64,000 nucleotides of DNA from positions 1 to 64,000 of the forward strand of contig CALLXF010000010.1 in NCBI GenBank assembly GCA_938015805.1. The letters run 5' to 3'. Shown one piece after another: positions 35,362 to 44,324 of the stretch (position 1 is its first letter; each line of letters opens with the position of its first letter). This DNA comes from an uncultured Saprospiraceae bacterium (lineage in GTDB: Bacteria; Bacteroidota; Bacteroidia; Chitinophagales; Saprospiraceae). The translations under genes were made by a program, and so were the position numbers. The notes below the pieces were generated by a model. That model did not search any database. It was not told the origin of the DNA and was given only the letters and a program-made list of their open reading frames with translations.

Positions 35362-37851
35362 ATGAAATTAGGAAATTACGTTTTAGGAAACTGGATAGAA
35401 GGAGATGGAGATGGAAAGATGCTCTATAATGCCGTAACCGGTGCAGAGGTCGCTATCGCCACTACAGATGGAATAGATTTAGGAGACGTACTCGCTTATG
35501 GTCGTAAGACTGGTAGCCCGGCGTTACGTAAAATGACTTTTCAGGAAAGAGGAAATATGCTTAAAAAGTTAGCCCTCCACCTGACTAAATTAAAAGATAA
35601 GTATTATAAAATATCTTATCAGACTGGAGCGACTAAAGCCGATAGCTGGATCGATATAGAAGGAGGTTTTGGAAATTTATTTGCTAATGCCTCACTACGT
35701 CGTAACTTCCCATTCCAGTCTTATCATGTTGATGGAGATGCCATTGATTTATCTCGAGGTGGGAAGTTTATGGGACATCATATTATGGTTCCTAAAAGAG
35801 GTGTAGCTATACACATCAATGCATATAATTTTCCAGTCTGGGGAATGTTTGAAAAATGTGCCGTAAACTGGATGGCAGGTGTAGCTGCAGTCGTAAAGCC
35901 AGCATCAGATACTTCATTCCTGACGGAGGCAGTCGTAAAAGACGTGATCGCATCTGGTATTTTGCCAGAGGGAGCACTACAGCTCATTTGTGGATCTGCA
36001 CGTACCATACTAGATACCGTAACCTCGCAAGATGTCGTTACATTTACTGGTTCTGCGACAACAGGAAGAATGCTAAAATCGCATACTAGAATTATAGAGG
36101 AGTCTGTTCCTTTTAACATGGAAGCAGATAGTTTAAATGCGTCAGTTCTCGGTGCAGATGCTGTTCCAGGAACTCCAGAATTTGAATTATTTATCAAAGA
36201 GGTCAGAAAAGAAATGACCACTAAGGCAGGTCAAAAATGTACAGCTATCCGTAGAGTTATAGTTCCAGAACACTTAGTAGAAGATGTACAGATATCATTA
36301 GGCAAAGCTCTTTCTAAAGTCACCATCGGTAATCCTTTAACCAAAGGAGTGCGTATGGGAGCACTCGCTAGTAAGGATCAGGTCACGGAGGTACGTAATC
36401 AGATCGCTAGACTAAATAAAACTGCAGATATTGTCTACGGTAGTTTAGACGCTATAGAAGTCGTGGATGCAGAGTATGAGAAAGGTGCTTTTTTAAGTCC
36501 TATCGTCATGTTAGAAAATGATCCTTTAAGAAACACTACGGTGCACGAAGTAGAAGCATTTGGACCAGTGAGTACGATTATGCCGTACAAAGATATGGAA
36601 GAGGCTGCTCAGTTAGTAAATATGGGTAAAGGCTCGCTTGTATGTTCTATCGCGACTAACGACAAAAAAATCGCTAGAGATTTTACCTTAGAAGCCGCAT
36701 CACATCATGGTCGTATCATGGTAATCAATAGAGAAATGGCTAAGTACAGTACGGGTCACGGTTCACCACTACCATCCCTTACTCATGGAGGACCTGGACG
36801 AGCTGGTGGAGGAGAAGAGATGGGTGGCATGAGAGGTATAAAGCATTACCTACAGCGTACCGCGATTCAGGGATCGCCTACCATGGTATCTGAGATTACA
36901 GGTATCTATCAACCTGGAGCAGATTATATCGAAGCAGAGAAACATCCGTTTAGATATCACTTTGAAGATATTAGACCCGGTATGTCTATACTTACCCATA
37001 AGCGTACGATAACAGATTCTGATATTCAGAATTTTGCAAATCTCAGTTGGGATGTTTTCTATGCACATACAGATATCACTTCTCTCGAGGGAACTATTTT
37101 TGAGAAGCGAGCGGCACATGGATATTTTATATTGGCTGCAGCTGCAGGACTGTTTGTGTCTCCAGCAAAAGGACCAGTAGCCGCAAATTATGGCCTCGAT
37201 GAATGCCGTTTTGTAAAACCGATTTATCATGGCGATACGATACAGGTAAGGCTAACTTGTAAAGAAAGAGTGGACAGAGACAGTCGTGGAAAAGAGCATC
37301 CTTCTGGCGTAGTAAAATGGTATGTAGAAGTTTTTGACCAAGAAAATGAGTTGGCTGCTTTTGCAACGATTCTAACATTAGTGCAGAAAAAATCTCCTTT
37401 TATCAGAATGGACAGACCGACTGTAGAAAAGTATATCGATGCGATTACGGTCGATATTAAACCAAAATGGGGACTGATGTCAGCTCAGCATCTGATCGAG
37501 CATTTTGAATTTATGAATCATATCGCTCTAGGGAAAATAGAATCAAAGATTACGACCCCAGCAGAGAAACTAGAAAAATACTCGGACAGTTTATGGAATT
37601 ATTATCCGATGCCAAAAGAGTATAAGCACGAGTTACTCCGTAAAGATCGCACCGAGGATTTACGTTATCAAGATATGGCTTGCGCCAAAGAAGGATTTTG
37701 GAAATCATACAATGAGGTATGGGATTTTTACAAAATCAATCCAGATGGCGTTTTAATGAATACAGTTTTTGGGATGTTAGATAAATATCACATGCAACTC
37801 ATGTTCGACAAACACATGAATCATCATTTTGAGCAGTTTGGGGTGTTGTAG
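35362..37851 (+). CDS. paaZ: Bifunctional PaaZ (oxepin-CoA hydrolase/semialdehyde dehydrogenase) with extra C-terminal domain
   Basis: 829 aa against about 680 for E. coli PaaZ. Residues 1-520 are aldehyde dehydrogenase: FTGSATTG for NADP, Glu in NMEADSLN and Cys in GQKCTA (about residue 292). Residues about 530-675 are a MaoC-type hydratase with the Asp/His pair in DVFYAHTD. PaaZ opens the oxepin ring and oxidises the resulting aldehyde. The last 150 residues (from about 680) are additional: WGLMSAQHLIEHFEF and DKYHMQLMFDKHMNHHFEQF resemble DinB/DUF1569 helical bundles, His-rich. Distant from the main paa operon, behind the RDD pair. Confidence 0.9.
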   Translation: MKLGNYVLGNWIEGDGDGKMLYNAVTGAEVAIATTDGIDLGDVLAYGRKTGSPALRKMTFQERGNMLKKLALHLTKLKDKYYKISYQTGATKADSWIDIEGGFGNLFANASLRRNFPFQSYHVDGDAIDLSRGGKFMGHHIMVPKRGVAIHINAYNFPVWGMFEKCAVNWMAGVAAVVKPASDTSFLTEAVVKDVIASGILPEGALQLICGSARTILDTVTSQDVVTFTGSATTGRMLKSHTRIIEESVPFNMEADSLNASVLGADAVPGTPEFELFIKEVRKEMTTKAGQKCTAIRRVIVPEHLVEDVQISLGKALSKVTIGNPLTKGVRMGALASKDQVTEVRNQIARLNKTADIVYGSLDAIEVVDAEYEKGAFLSPIVMLENDPLRNTTVHEVEAFGPVSTIMPYKDMEEAAQLVNMGKGSLVCSIATNDKKIARDFTLEAASHHGRIMVINREMAKYSTGHGSPLPSLTHGGPGRAGGGEEMGGMRGIKHYLQRTAIQGSPTMVSEITGIYQPGADYIEAEKHPFRYHFEDIRPGMSILTHKRTITDSDIQNFANLSWDVFYAHTDITSLEGTIFEKRAAHGYFILAAAAGLFVSPAKGPVAANYGLDECRFVKPIYHGDTIQVRLTCKERVDRDSRGKEHPSGVVKWYVEVFDQENELAAFATILTLVQKKSPFIRMDRPTVEKYIDAITVDIKPKWGLMSAQHLIEHFEFMNHIALGKIESKITTPAEKLEKYSDSLWNYYPMPKEYKHELLRKDRTEDLRYQDMACAKEGFWKSYNEVWDFYKINPDGVLMNTVFGMLDKYHMQLMFDKHMNHHFEQFGVL

Positions 37852-37914
37852 ATTATAAACTTAATTGCCTTTATTTTAAGTAGAATGTAGGTCTAGAAAA
37901 TATCATTTTATAAA

Positions 37915-37953
37915 AAAGAAAAGCAACCTTTATTTCGAAGGTTGCTTTTCTTT
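37915..37953. terminator. Bidirectional terminator between paaZ and the SnoaL-like gene
   Basis: A perfect 16-pair stem, AAAGAAAAGCAACCTT against its complement, with a 7-base loop. A-rich on one side and T-rich on the other, so it can serve both converging genes. Confidence 0.88.
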
Positions 37954-37973
37954 AAAACTAGTTTTAAGACATT

Positions 37974-38333
37974 TTACATGTTATAAAAGAATTGCTCCTT
38001 TACAATTTTTCCATCCTTTACTTCATAGACACAGAGCTCATTCATTTTCTCTCTTCCTATTCCTTTAAATGTCGCATCCATCGTCATCGTCATACTAAAA
38101 TGATCTCCGGCAACAATAGGCTCCCCTACTGTCGAACCATGAAATTCTTCCATAGATTCGTTCCAGGCTTTTCCTTTTGCCGCCATTTCTTCTAATCCAT
38201 TACATACTTCCATCTGCGATCCTTTAGGTTCGATACTCACACAATCGGGAGCATAAAGTTCTTTATAAACCGTTTCAAACTCTCCCTTACGACAGAGGTC
38301 AGCTAGTCTTGTTGCAATTTCTTTTGTTGTCAT
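37974..38333 (-). CDS. SnoaL-like/NTF2-fold protein
   Basis: 119 aa, soluble. The NTF2-like cone is suggested by a first helix TTKEIATRLADLCRKGEF, then YAPDCVSIEP, a helix with AAKGKAW, and a curved sheet ending in CVYEVKDGKIVKEQFFY, the usual SnoaL-like finish. Such proteins are small-molecule binding or cyclase-like folds; no catalytic residues can be assigned. Single gene, convergent with paaZ. Confidence 0.75.
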   Translation of the reverse strand: MTTKEIATRLADLCRKGEFETVYKELYAPDCVSIEPKGSQMEVCNGLEEMAAKGKAWNESMEEFHGSTVGEPIVAGDHFSMTMTMDATFKGIGREKMNELCVYEVKDGKIVKEQFFYNM

Positions 38334-38370
38334 TTTAAAAATTTTATAGTTTAGAATATAAAGTATAAGA

Positions 38371-38378
38371 CAAAGATA
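38371..38378 (-). promoter_or_regulatory. Candidate -7 element of the SnoaL-like gene
   Basis: The complement reads TATCTTTG, an exact TAnnTTTG box, 37 bases before the start codon. No convincing -33 element at the usual distance. Confidence 0.4.
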
Positions 38379-38485
38379 ATGTCTATAGTGGCAAATTATA
38401 AAGTGTGCACGGAATCATAAATTCTTTCTATCGATTCTTTCTTACTATTCGTTAGTCTTTTAGTTTTTCTTATAAGCTGCTTAAT

Positions 38486-38493
38486 TATCTTTG
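38486..38493 (+). promoter_or_regulatory. -7 element directly before the crotonase ATG
   Basis: TATCTTTG matches TAnnTTTG exactly and ends only four bases before the ATG at 38498. If used, transcription would begin at or very near the start codon, giving a leaderless message. No TTG was found at the -33 distance. Confidence 0.4.
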
Positions 38494-38497
38494 CACT

Positions 38498-39253
38498 ATG
38501 GAGGCATACGTAAAAAGAGAAAAATTGAAAAAAGGACTCGTTCAGATTACTTTTTTTCACCCTAAGCATAATTCGCTACCTAGTGATATCCTTGCTACAC
38601 TAGCACAGACGATCACTGATGCTGGAAATGATGATGATGTAAAAGTCATTATTTTAAAGTCTGGAGGAGATCGTACTTTTTGTGCAGGAGCTAGTTTTGA
38701 CGAGCTTATTTCTATCAATGATTACCCTACTGGAAAGAAATTTTTCATGGGTTTTGCAAACGTGATTAATGCTTTACGTAAATGCCCAAAACTAGTTATC
38801 GGTCGAGTACAAGGAAAAGCCGTTGGTGGTGGTGTCGGAGTAGCAGCTTCTGTAGATTATTGCGTAGCAACTAAATATGCCTCCGTAAAACTGAGCGAAC
38901 TAAACGTAGGAATAGGACCATTTGTAGTAGGACCGGCAGTAGAACGTAAAATAGGAATTTCCTCTTTTAGTCAAATGACTATAAATGCGGATCACTTTTA
39001 CCCTGCAGACTGGGCCAGAGAAAAGGGTCTTTTTTCTGATGTATATGACGATGTAGAAACTCTAGATAAGGCAGTTCTAGATCTAGCAGATTATCTTTTA
39101 TCTACAAATCCAGAGGCACAGTCTATGCTTAAAAAAGCATTTTGGGAGGGCACAGAAAATTGGGATCAGCTATTAGAAAGCCGTGCAGAAAAATCAGGAA
39201 AATTAGTGCTTTCTGATTATACAAAAGAGGTTCTAGCAAAGTACGCCTCCTAA
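38498..39253 (+). CDS. Enoyl-CoA hydratase/isomerase family protein (possible PaaF role)
   Basis: 251 aa crotonase fold. The oxyanion-hole motif is FCAGASFDEL and GKAVGGGVGVAASVD. Only one of the two hydratase glutamates is seen: SELNVGIGP provides the PEI-type Glu, while the GGCEL-type Glu is replaced (GGGVGVA). The segment FVVGPAVERKIG is in place of the usual PGAGGT. It lies downstream of paaZ and upstream of paaY, so 2,3-dehydroadipyl-CoA hydration (PaaF) is plausible, but the missing Glu leaves the reaction open. Confidence 0.78.
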   Translation: MEAYVKREKLKKGLVQITFFHPKHNSLPSDILATLAQTITDAGNDDDVKVIILKSGGDRTFCAGASFDELISINDYPTGKKFFMGFANVINALRKCPKLVIGRVQGKAVGGGVGVAASVDYCVATKYASVKLSELNVGIGPFVVGPAVERKIGISSFSQMTINADHFYPADWAREKGLFSDVYDDVETLDKAVLDLADYLLSTNPEAQSMLKKAFWEGTENWDQLLESRAEKSGKLVLSDYTKEVLAKYAS

Positions 39254-39256
39254 GTT

Positions 39257-39868
39257 ATGGAAGCATTATACTACATCGATCTTATCGGTACTTTTGTATT
39301 CGCGATAAGCGGTGTACTGGCCGCCATTGAAAATAAATTTGATCTTTTTGGGGCGACCATCTTAGGACTCGTTACTGCAGTCGGAGGAGGAACACTACGA
39401 GATGTGCTTATCGGGGCGACACCTGTAGGATGGATGGAAGACATCAATTATCTGATCCTTATTTTACTTACATTACCTATCTGCTATTTCTTCCAGTCTC
39501 ATATTAAAGGTTTACGAAAAACATTTTTTTTATTCGACACCTTAGGAATCGGACTATTTACGATTCTAGGAGTAGAGAAAACTTTAAACCTCGGACTCTC
39601 CCCTGCCATCGCGATTATGATGGGTGTAGTAAGTGCTGTTTTTGGAGGTATTATTAGAGATGTTTTGTCTAATCGTATTCCTCTAGTTTTTAGAAAAGAG
39701 GTCTATGCATTTGCATGTTTAGCAGGTGCAATCGTTTACTATATTCTGATCTCTTTTAATGGAACCTCAGAGATAAATGTTGTTGTCTCCATTCTGGTTG
39801 TCATCATTATTCGTATATTATCTGTTAAGAACAAATGGAACATTCCTTATAATCCACTGGCATCTTAG
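39257..39868 (+). CDS. TRIC-type cation channel family protein (UPF0126, YicG-like)
   Basis: 203 aa with about seven membrane helices made of two repeats of a three-helix unit. Each repeat carries the family motif: TAVGGGTLRDVLIG (about residues 41-54) and SAVFGGIIRDVLSNRIP (about 124-140). These Gly-rich kinks line the pore in prokaryotic TRIC channels; some members may move other small solutes. Three bases downstream of the crotonase gene, so co-transcribed. Confidence 0.85.
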   Translation: MEALYYIDLIGTFVFAISGVLAAIENKFDLFGATILGLVTAVGGGTLRDVLIGATPVGWMEDINYLILILLTLPICYFFQSHIKGLRKTFFLFDTLGIGLFTILGVEKTLNLGLSPAIAIMMGVVSAVFGGIIRDVLSNRIPLVFRKEVYAFACLAGAIVYYILISFNGTSEINVVVSILVVIIIRILSVKNKWNIPYNPLAS

Positions 39869-39906
39869 ATGATTTTATTTAGATGATTTTATTTAGATGA
39901 TTCTTA
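39865..39906. repeat. Tandem 14-base repeat, 3 copies
   Basis: TTAGATGATTTTAT occurs twice exactly and a third time with two changes, starting in the stop codon of the TRIC-channel gene. Each unit contains TAG or TGA stops, so it does not extend any protein. Simple tandem duplication. Confidence 0.75.
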
Positions 39907-40029
39907 TGTAATTTCTGACTTTTATTCATCTATATAAAGAATAAGGTTTAGGCGTGCAATGGCATTAATAGATCATTTTTTTCAGAAAGCTGAGCTATCA
40001 TTACCTTAGCATAAAATCTACTAGTCGAT

Positions 40030-40908
40030 ATGAAAAATCTTACCCTACTCTATTTGCTTTTTTGCAGTGGCATCGCCTTAGGCCAGGCGTATTCTATTTC
40101 TACAGGCGTCATTATGGCCCAAAATACTGATACAGAATACTCCACTAGTTTTGAAAGTACATCATATCAATTTTTTGATGAATTTACTATTAAAAGAATT
40201 TACCAAAACGATAATCAATATCAACAAATCTATAAATCAAAACCAGGATTCTATATCTCTCTCTTACAGTCTAAAGCTATAAACGACAAATGGCAAATAC
40301 AATATGGAATTAAAATCGACCAAGCCAGATTTAACTATGAGCAACAATATTTATCTGGAAGCAGAACATTATTATCGGAAGAAATGGTATCCTTAGAGGA
40401 TAACACGACTCCTGTATTCTCCAGTAATTGCGATATTTTCACTAACAATTTTTCTGATATAGAAAGACGTAGTGGTACCGATTATAGCATATTAAACTTA
40501 AGCCTTCCCTTAGAAGTTACCTATCTATTATTTAACGACATATATCTAAGTTTAGGAGGGGCTTTGCTTACGCCAATAAAATCTAAAACAGAAAGAGATA
40601 TCTTGATCTTAGATTCGGAAACTATAGATGACATAACCTATTGCGAGTATGTATTAGATGTGAGCATGGATCATTCTGGAGATGGACTTAGTAATTTACA
40701 ATTTGCATTATCAGGACGTTTGTCCTACTTTCTAAATAAAAATATAAGCATCGATATCGGTGTATCCCAAATGCTAAGTCATCGTTTTGACAATCCACAA
40801 AATTCATTTGGCACGGCCTCCAGAAAAAATTATAAGCCATTATTTTCCAGTCTTGGTGTTTCTTACCATTTTATGACCCCTGTTAAAAATAAAAACGCAG
40901 AAATATGA
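40030..40908 (+). CDS. Hypothetical outer-membrane beta-barrel protein
   Basis: 292 aa with a signal peptide ending near LGQAY (residue about 20). The body alternates amphipathic strands (FYISLLQSKAINDKWQIQYG, LSLPLEVTYLLFNDIYLSLG, ISIDIGVSQMLSHRFD) and finishes with the aromatic strand LFSSLGVSYHF, as expected for a small porin-like barrel. Its stop overlaps the paaY start by four bases, so the two are translationally coupled. I do not recognise the family; a role in uptake of aromatic acids would be speculation. Confidence 0.62.
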   Translation: MKNLTLLYLLFCSGIALGQAYSISTGVIMAQNTDTEYSTSFESTSYQFFDEFTIKRIYQNDNQYQQIYKSKPGFYISLLQSKAINDKWQIQYGIKIDQARFNYEQQYLSGSRTLLSEEMVSLEDNTTPVFSSNCDIFTNNFSDIERRSGTDYSILNLSLPLEVTYLLFNDIYLSLGGALLTPIKSKTERDILILDSETIDDITYCEYVLDVSMDHSGDGLSNLQFALSGRLSYFLNKNISIDIGVSQMLSHRFDNPQNSFGTASRKNYKPLFSSLGVSYHFMTPVKNKNAEI

Positions 40909-41501
40909 TTTACGAATTTAAAGGCTTCATCCCTGTTGTAAACGAATCCAGTTTTGTACATCCGCAAGCTGCCGTAACTGGAAATGTAATCATTGGGAAA
41001 AATGTATATATCGGACCAGGAGCTGCGATCCGTGGAGACTGGGGTGGCATAGTAATAGAGGATGGCTGTAATGTGCAAGAAAACTGTACAATACATATGT
41101 TTCCTGGGGTAACAGTTACTCTAGAAGAAGGAGCACATATCGGCCATGGAGCTATTATCCACGGAGCCAGGATCGGTAAAAACTGTCTCGTAGGAATGAA
41201 TGCTGTAATTATGGATGAGGTGGTCATAGAGGAAGAATGCATTATAGGAGTCCTAAGTTTTATAAAAGCAAAATCGATCATAAAAAGAAGAAGCTTAATG
41301 GCAGGAAATCCTGCACGACTCATAAGAGAAGTTAGTGACGATATGATAGCCTGGAAAACAAAAGGAACAGCTCTTTATCAGTCCCTGCCCGGAGACTTAC
41401 ATGAACATCTTAAACCGGTACAACCGCTCAGAGAAATTCCTAAAAATAGACCTACGCAGGAATCATTATATACTACATGGGAGAAAATAAAAGCTCAATA
41501 A
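40905..41501 (+). CDS. paaY: PaaY-type gamma-carbonic-anhydrase-like protein
   Basis: 198 aa left-handed beta-helix with hexapeptide repeats (VIIGKNVYIGPGAAIRGD). Zn-ligand histidines are in CTIHMFPG, HIGHGAIIHGARIG. The C-terminal helical tail with MAGNPARLIREVSDDMIAWK and EIPKNRPTQ is the PaaY hallmark that distinguishes it from plain CaiE/YrdA proteins. PaaY is a thioesterase-like accessory that relieves dead-end CoA intermediates of phenylacetate breakdown. It overlaps the beta-barrel gene by four bases. Confidence 0.88.
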   Translation: MIYEFKGFIPVVNESSFVHPQAAVTGNVIIGKNVYIGPGAAIRGDWGGIVIEDGCNVQENCTIHMFPGVTVTLEEGAHIGHGAIIHGARIGKNCLVGMNAVIMDEVVIEEECIIGVLSFIKAKSIIKRRSLMAGNPARLIREVSDDMIAWKTKGTALYQSLPGDLHEHLKPVQPLREIPKNRPTQESLYTTWEKIKAQ

Positions 41502-41749
41502 TTTGTGGTAAAAATAAGACTAGATGGTTTTTAGAACTAAGTTTTAAATACAAAGTAAAAGAAACACTTGAAGTCTGTAAGACTTACTGTTATGGTATAT
41601 AGAACATGAACTTTCATGGTCCTCACAAAACTCCTAAAAAAGAAAACATAAACTAAATACAGCTATTTTATATATTTCTCTTATTCATAAAAAGCCATCT
41701 TTGACCATTAGATTTCCTATTTTAGCAATCTCAAAAAAACTACCAAACA

Positions 41750-43819
41750 TTGGCGAAAGCATCAAAAATATCTTCTAAAATCCTCAAGGAAGGATTTAAA
41801 TATATCTGCACTGCTAAGACATTGACGGAAGTCTACGAGGAAAATTTTAAACTCGTTTCTAAATACGTCCATGCTACCTCTAGAGGTCATGAAGCGATAC
41901 AGGTTGCAGCAGGTATGCAACTATTACCACAGGATTTTCTTTATCCCTACTATCGTGATGATGCGATGCTGCTCGGAATGAAAGTTACTCCTTTAGAACT
42001 GATGTTACAGCTATTTGCTAAGGAAGACGACCCATTTTCTAAAGGTCGATTATATTATAGTCATCCCAGTTTAAAGGATAAAAACCGAACTAAAATTCCT
42101 TTTAATTCGTCCGCGACTGGGATGCAAGCTATACCTGCCACCGGAGCGGCTATGGGTATACAGTACAAAGAACAGGTTAAAGTAAAATTACCAAAAACCA
42201 AAATAAAACCCATCGTTGTTTGTTCGCTCGGAGATGCCTCTATTACGGAAGGTGAGGTAGCAGAAGCATTCCAGATGGCAGCTCTAAAACAGCTCCCGAT
42301 ACTATACTTAATCCAGGATAATGAGTGGGATATATCCGCATCTGCCGATGAGATTAGAGCACAAGACGCATACGAATATATCAAAGGATTTAAAGGAATC
42401 GAAGCAGTCCAAATCGATGGAAATGATTTTACGACCAGCTATAAGACGCTAGAAAAAGTGATCTCAACAATGCGTAGAGAACGTCGTCCCTTTCTAGTCC
42501 ATGCAAAAGTACCTTTGCTTAATCATCATACCTCAGGAGTCAGAATGGAGTGGTATCGTGATGACCTAGAAGACGCAAAAAAACGAGATCCTTACCCGAT
42601 TATCATAAAACAACTGCTCAAATCAGGACTATCCACAAAAACCATAAATAAACTAGAGACGGATATCCGTAAGTCTATTTTAAAAGATTTTGAGAAAGCA
42701 AGAAATGCTGCAGATCCTGGTGCGGACGACTTATTCGAACATATTTTTGCACCATCACCTATTACTGAGGAAACGGGAAATCGCAAGCCAGAAAATGGAG
42801 AAGAAGTGGTTATGGTCGATGCGGCGTTACACGCAGTAGAAGAGATTATGAGAGGCGATACAAGGAGTTTACTTTATGGTCAGGATGTAGGAGCAAGACT
42901 AGGAGGTGTATTTAGAGAAGCTGCAACCTTAGCTCAGAAATTTGGAAGCGAACGAGTTTTTAACACCCCCATACAAGAAGCATTTATCGTTGGGTCCACT
43001 GCAGGTATGTCTGCAGTCGGCTTAAAGCCAATAGTAGAAGTCCAGTTTGCAGATTACATCTGGCCTGGACTAAATCAGTTATTTACTGAAGTCAGTAGAT
43101 CTAATTATCTGAGCTGTGGTAAATGGCCGATAAGCATGATTTTAAGAGTTCCTATCGGAGCATATGGAAGTGGAGGACCTTATCATTCTGGATCAGTAGA
43201 GTCTATACTGTCTAACATAGGAGGAATTAAAGTTGCGTATCCAAGTAATGGTGCCGATTTAAAAGGGCTGATAAAATCTGCATATCAAGATCCTAATCCT
43301 GTAGTAATCCTAGAGCATAAAGGACTTTACTGGTCTAAAGTTCCAGGAACGGATATGGCAAAAACGATAGAACCAGATGCTGATTATGTTATCCCTTTTG
43401 GGAAAGCGAGAGTAATACAGTATGCTGATGCAGATAAAACATCTAGTGGACATTCTATCGTTATCATCTCTTATGGTATGGGTATACACTGGGCTTATAA
43501 CGCTGCTAAGTCTTTTCCAGATCAGGTAGAAATTCTTGATCTAAGGACAATATCTCCGATCGATTATGATGCAATCTATAACTCTGTCAAGATGCATAAC
43601 AGATGTATGATCGTGACAGAAGAACCTGTAAATAATTCTTTTGCTCAGTCAATAGCAGGAAAAATACAAGCCGAATGTTTTAAAGATTTAGATGCTCCTA
43701 TAAGTGTAATCGGATCAGAACAAACACCAGCAATTGCATTAAACAGCGATTTAGAGGCGGCCTATTTACCTAATGCAAAAAAAGTAGCATCTGCGATTTC
43801 TGATTTGCTAGCATACTAA
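41750..43819 (+). CDS. 2-oxoacid dehydrogenase E1, fused alpha and beta subunits (branched-chain type)
   Basis: 689 aa starting at TTG; a stop codon lies eight codons upstream and no ATG fits. Residues 1-335 are E1-alpha, with TSRGHEAIQ and the thiamine-diphosphate motif GDASITEGE ... QDN (from about residue 162). Residues about 350-689 are E1-beta (MVDAALHAVEEIM, YGQDVG, TPIQEAFIVGSTAGMSAVG). Such fusions are common in Bacteroidota and usually decarboxylate branched-chain 2-oxoacids. The E2 and E3 partners are not in this window. The TTG start lies inside a copy of the CATTGGCGNAAGCC motif. Confidence 0.88.
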   Translation: MAKASKISSKILKEGFKYICTAKTLTEVYEENFKLVSKYVHATSRGHEAIQVAAGMQLLPQDFLYPYYRDDAMLLGMKVTPLELMLQLFAKEDDPFSKGRLYYSHPSLKDKNRTKIPFNSSATGMQAIPATGAAMGIQYKEQVKVKLPKTKIKPIVVCSLGDASITEGEVAEAFQMAALKQLPILYLIQDNEWDISASADEIRAQDAYEYIKGFKGIEAVQIDGNDFTTSYKTLEKVISTMRRERRPFLVHAKVPLLNHHTSGVRMEWYRDDLEDAKKRDPYPIIIKQLLKSGLSTKTINKLETDIRKSILKDFEKARNAADPGADDLFEHIFAPSPITEETGNRKPENGEEVVMVDAALHAVEEIMRGDTRSLLYGQDVGARLGGVFREAATLAQKFGSERVFNTPIQEAFIVGSTAGMSAVGLKPIVEVQFADYIWPGLNQLFTEVSRSNYLSCGKWPISMILRVPIGAYGSGGPYHSGSVESILSNIGGIKVAYPSNGADLKGLIKSAYQDPNPVVILEHKGLYWSKVPGTDMAKTIEPDADYVIPFGKARVIQYADADKTSSGHSIVIISYGMGIHWAYNAAKSFPDQVEILDLRTISPIDYDAIYNSVKMHNRCMIVTEEPVNNSFAQSIAGKIQAECFKDLDAPISVIGSEQTPAIALNSDLEAAYLPNAKKVASAISDLLAY

Positions 43820-44324
43820 GAAACTACCTCTAGAGAAGTAAAACAAGCAGGTCCTTTTATTGGTCAATTTTATGACTTTATTTAGTTATTATTATCAAAA
43901 CGTATCAATTAGGTTAAAAGCTAAGTGTCTAAAAACAGAACTAGTTTATAACTCTTTCATTATCATATGACATGATATAAATTTTCTTTTACCACCATTT
44001 CCAATAATGAGAAAATGAGTATTTCTAAAATGATTCTAAACAAAGTATAGGTAAGGCGTAGTAGAAACAGCTATGTTTTTTATCTGATTTTTAAAAGGAA
44101 TCTGCTTATAACCACAATTCTCAAAATTCAATTTTTAGGCATTTTATCATAAAAGACTAAATATTTACGTCTCTGAGACCAAATTTCTTCTTTTTAGATA
44201 CTTTAAAAGCCTCAATCTACTAAAAACTGTCATTTTAGTCTTTATAGACTATTATTTAATTGTATTTTTATCTTCTTGGACTATTTATTTAGTCACTTTA
44301 ATAAAAATCTGAGTCTTAACTATA
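43820..44324. other. 505-base non-coding region upstream of the second TetR gene
   Basis: Very AT-rich, no credible ORF and no clear stem-loop terminator for the E1 gene. The right-hand part (44155-44294) carries several TAGTC/GACTA half-sites arranged as palindromes, described separately. Confidence 0.5.
44236..44294. promoter_or_regulatory. Paired TAGTC/GACTA palindromes, likely autoregulatory operators
   Basis: TAGTC-N6-GACTA at 44236-44251 and GACTA-N6-TAGTC at 44279-44294. The GACTA half-sites start 32 bases apart, about three helical turns. A further GACTA lies at 44155. They end 31 bases before the TetR start codon, the usual place for TetR self-repression. Binding is inferred from position and symmetry. 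Confidence 0.5.

Noticed and set aside
35778-36221. 147 aa minus-strand frame inside paaZ
   Set aside because: Shadow of the conserved aldehyde dehydrogenase region; no independent signal.
40910-41323. 137 aa minus-strand frame opposite paaY
   Set aside because: Antisense of the hexapeptide repeats; shadow.
41575-41595. AAGTC-TGTAA-GACTT inverted repeat downstream of paaY
   Set aside because: Five-base arms with no T tract and no gene start nearby; too weak to call a terminator or operator.
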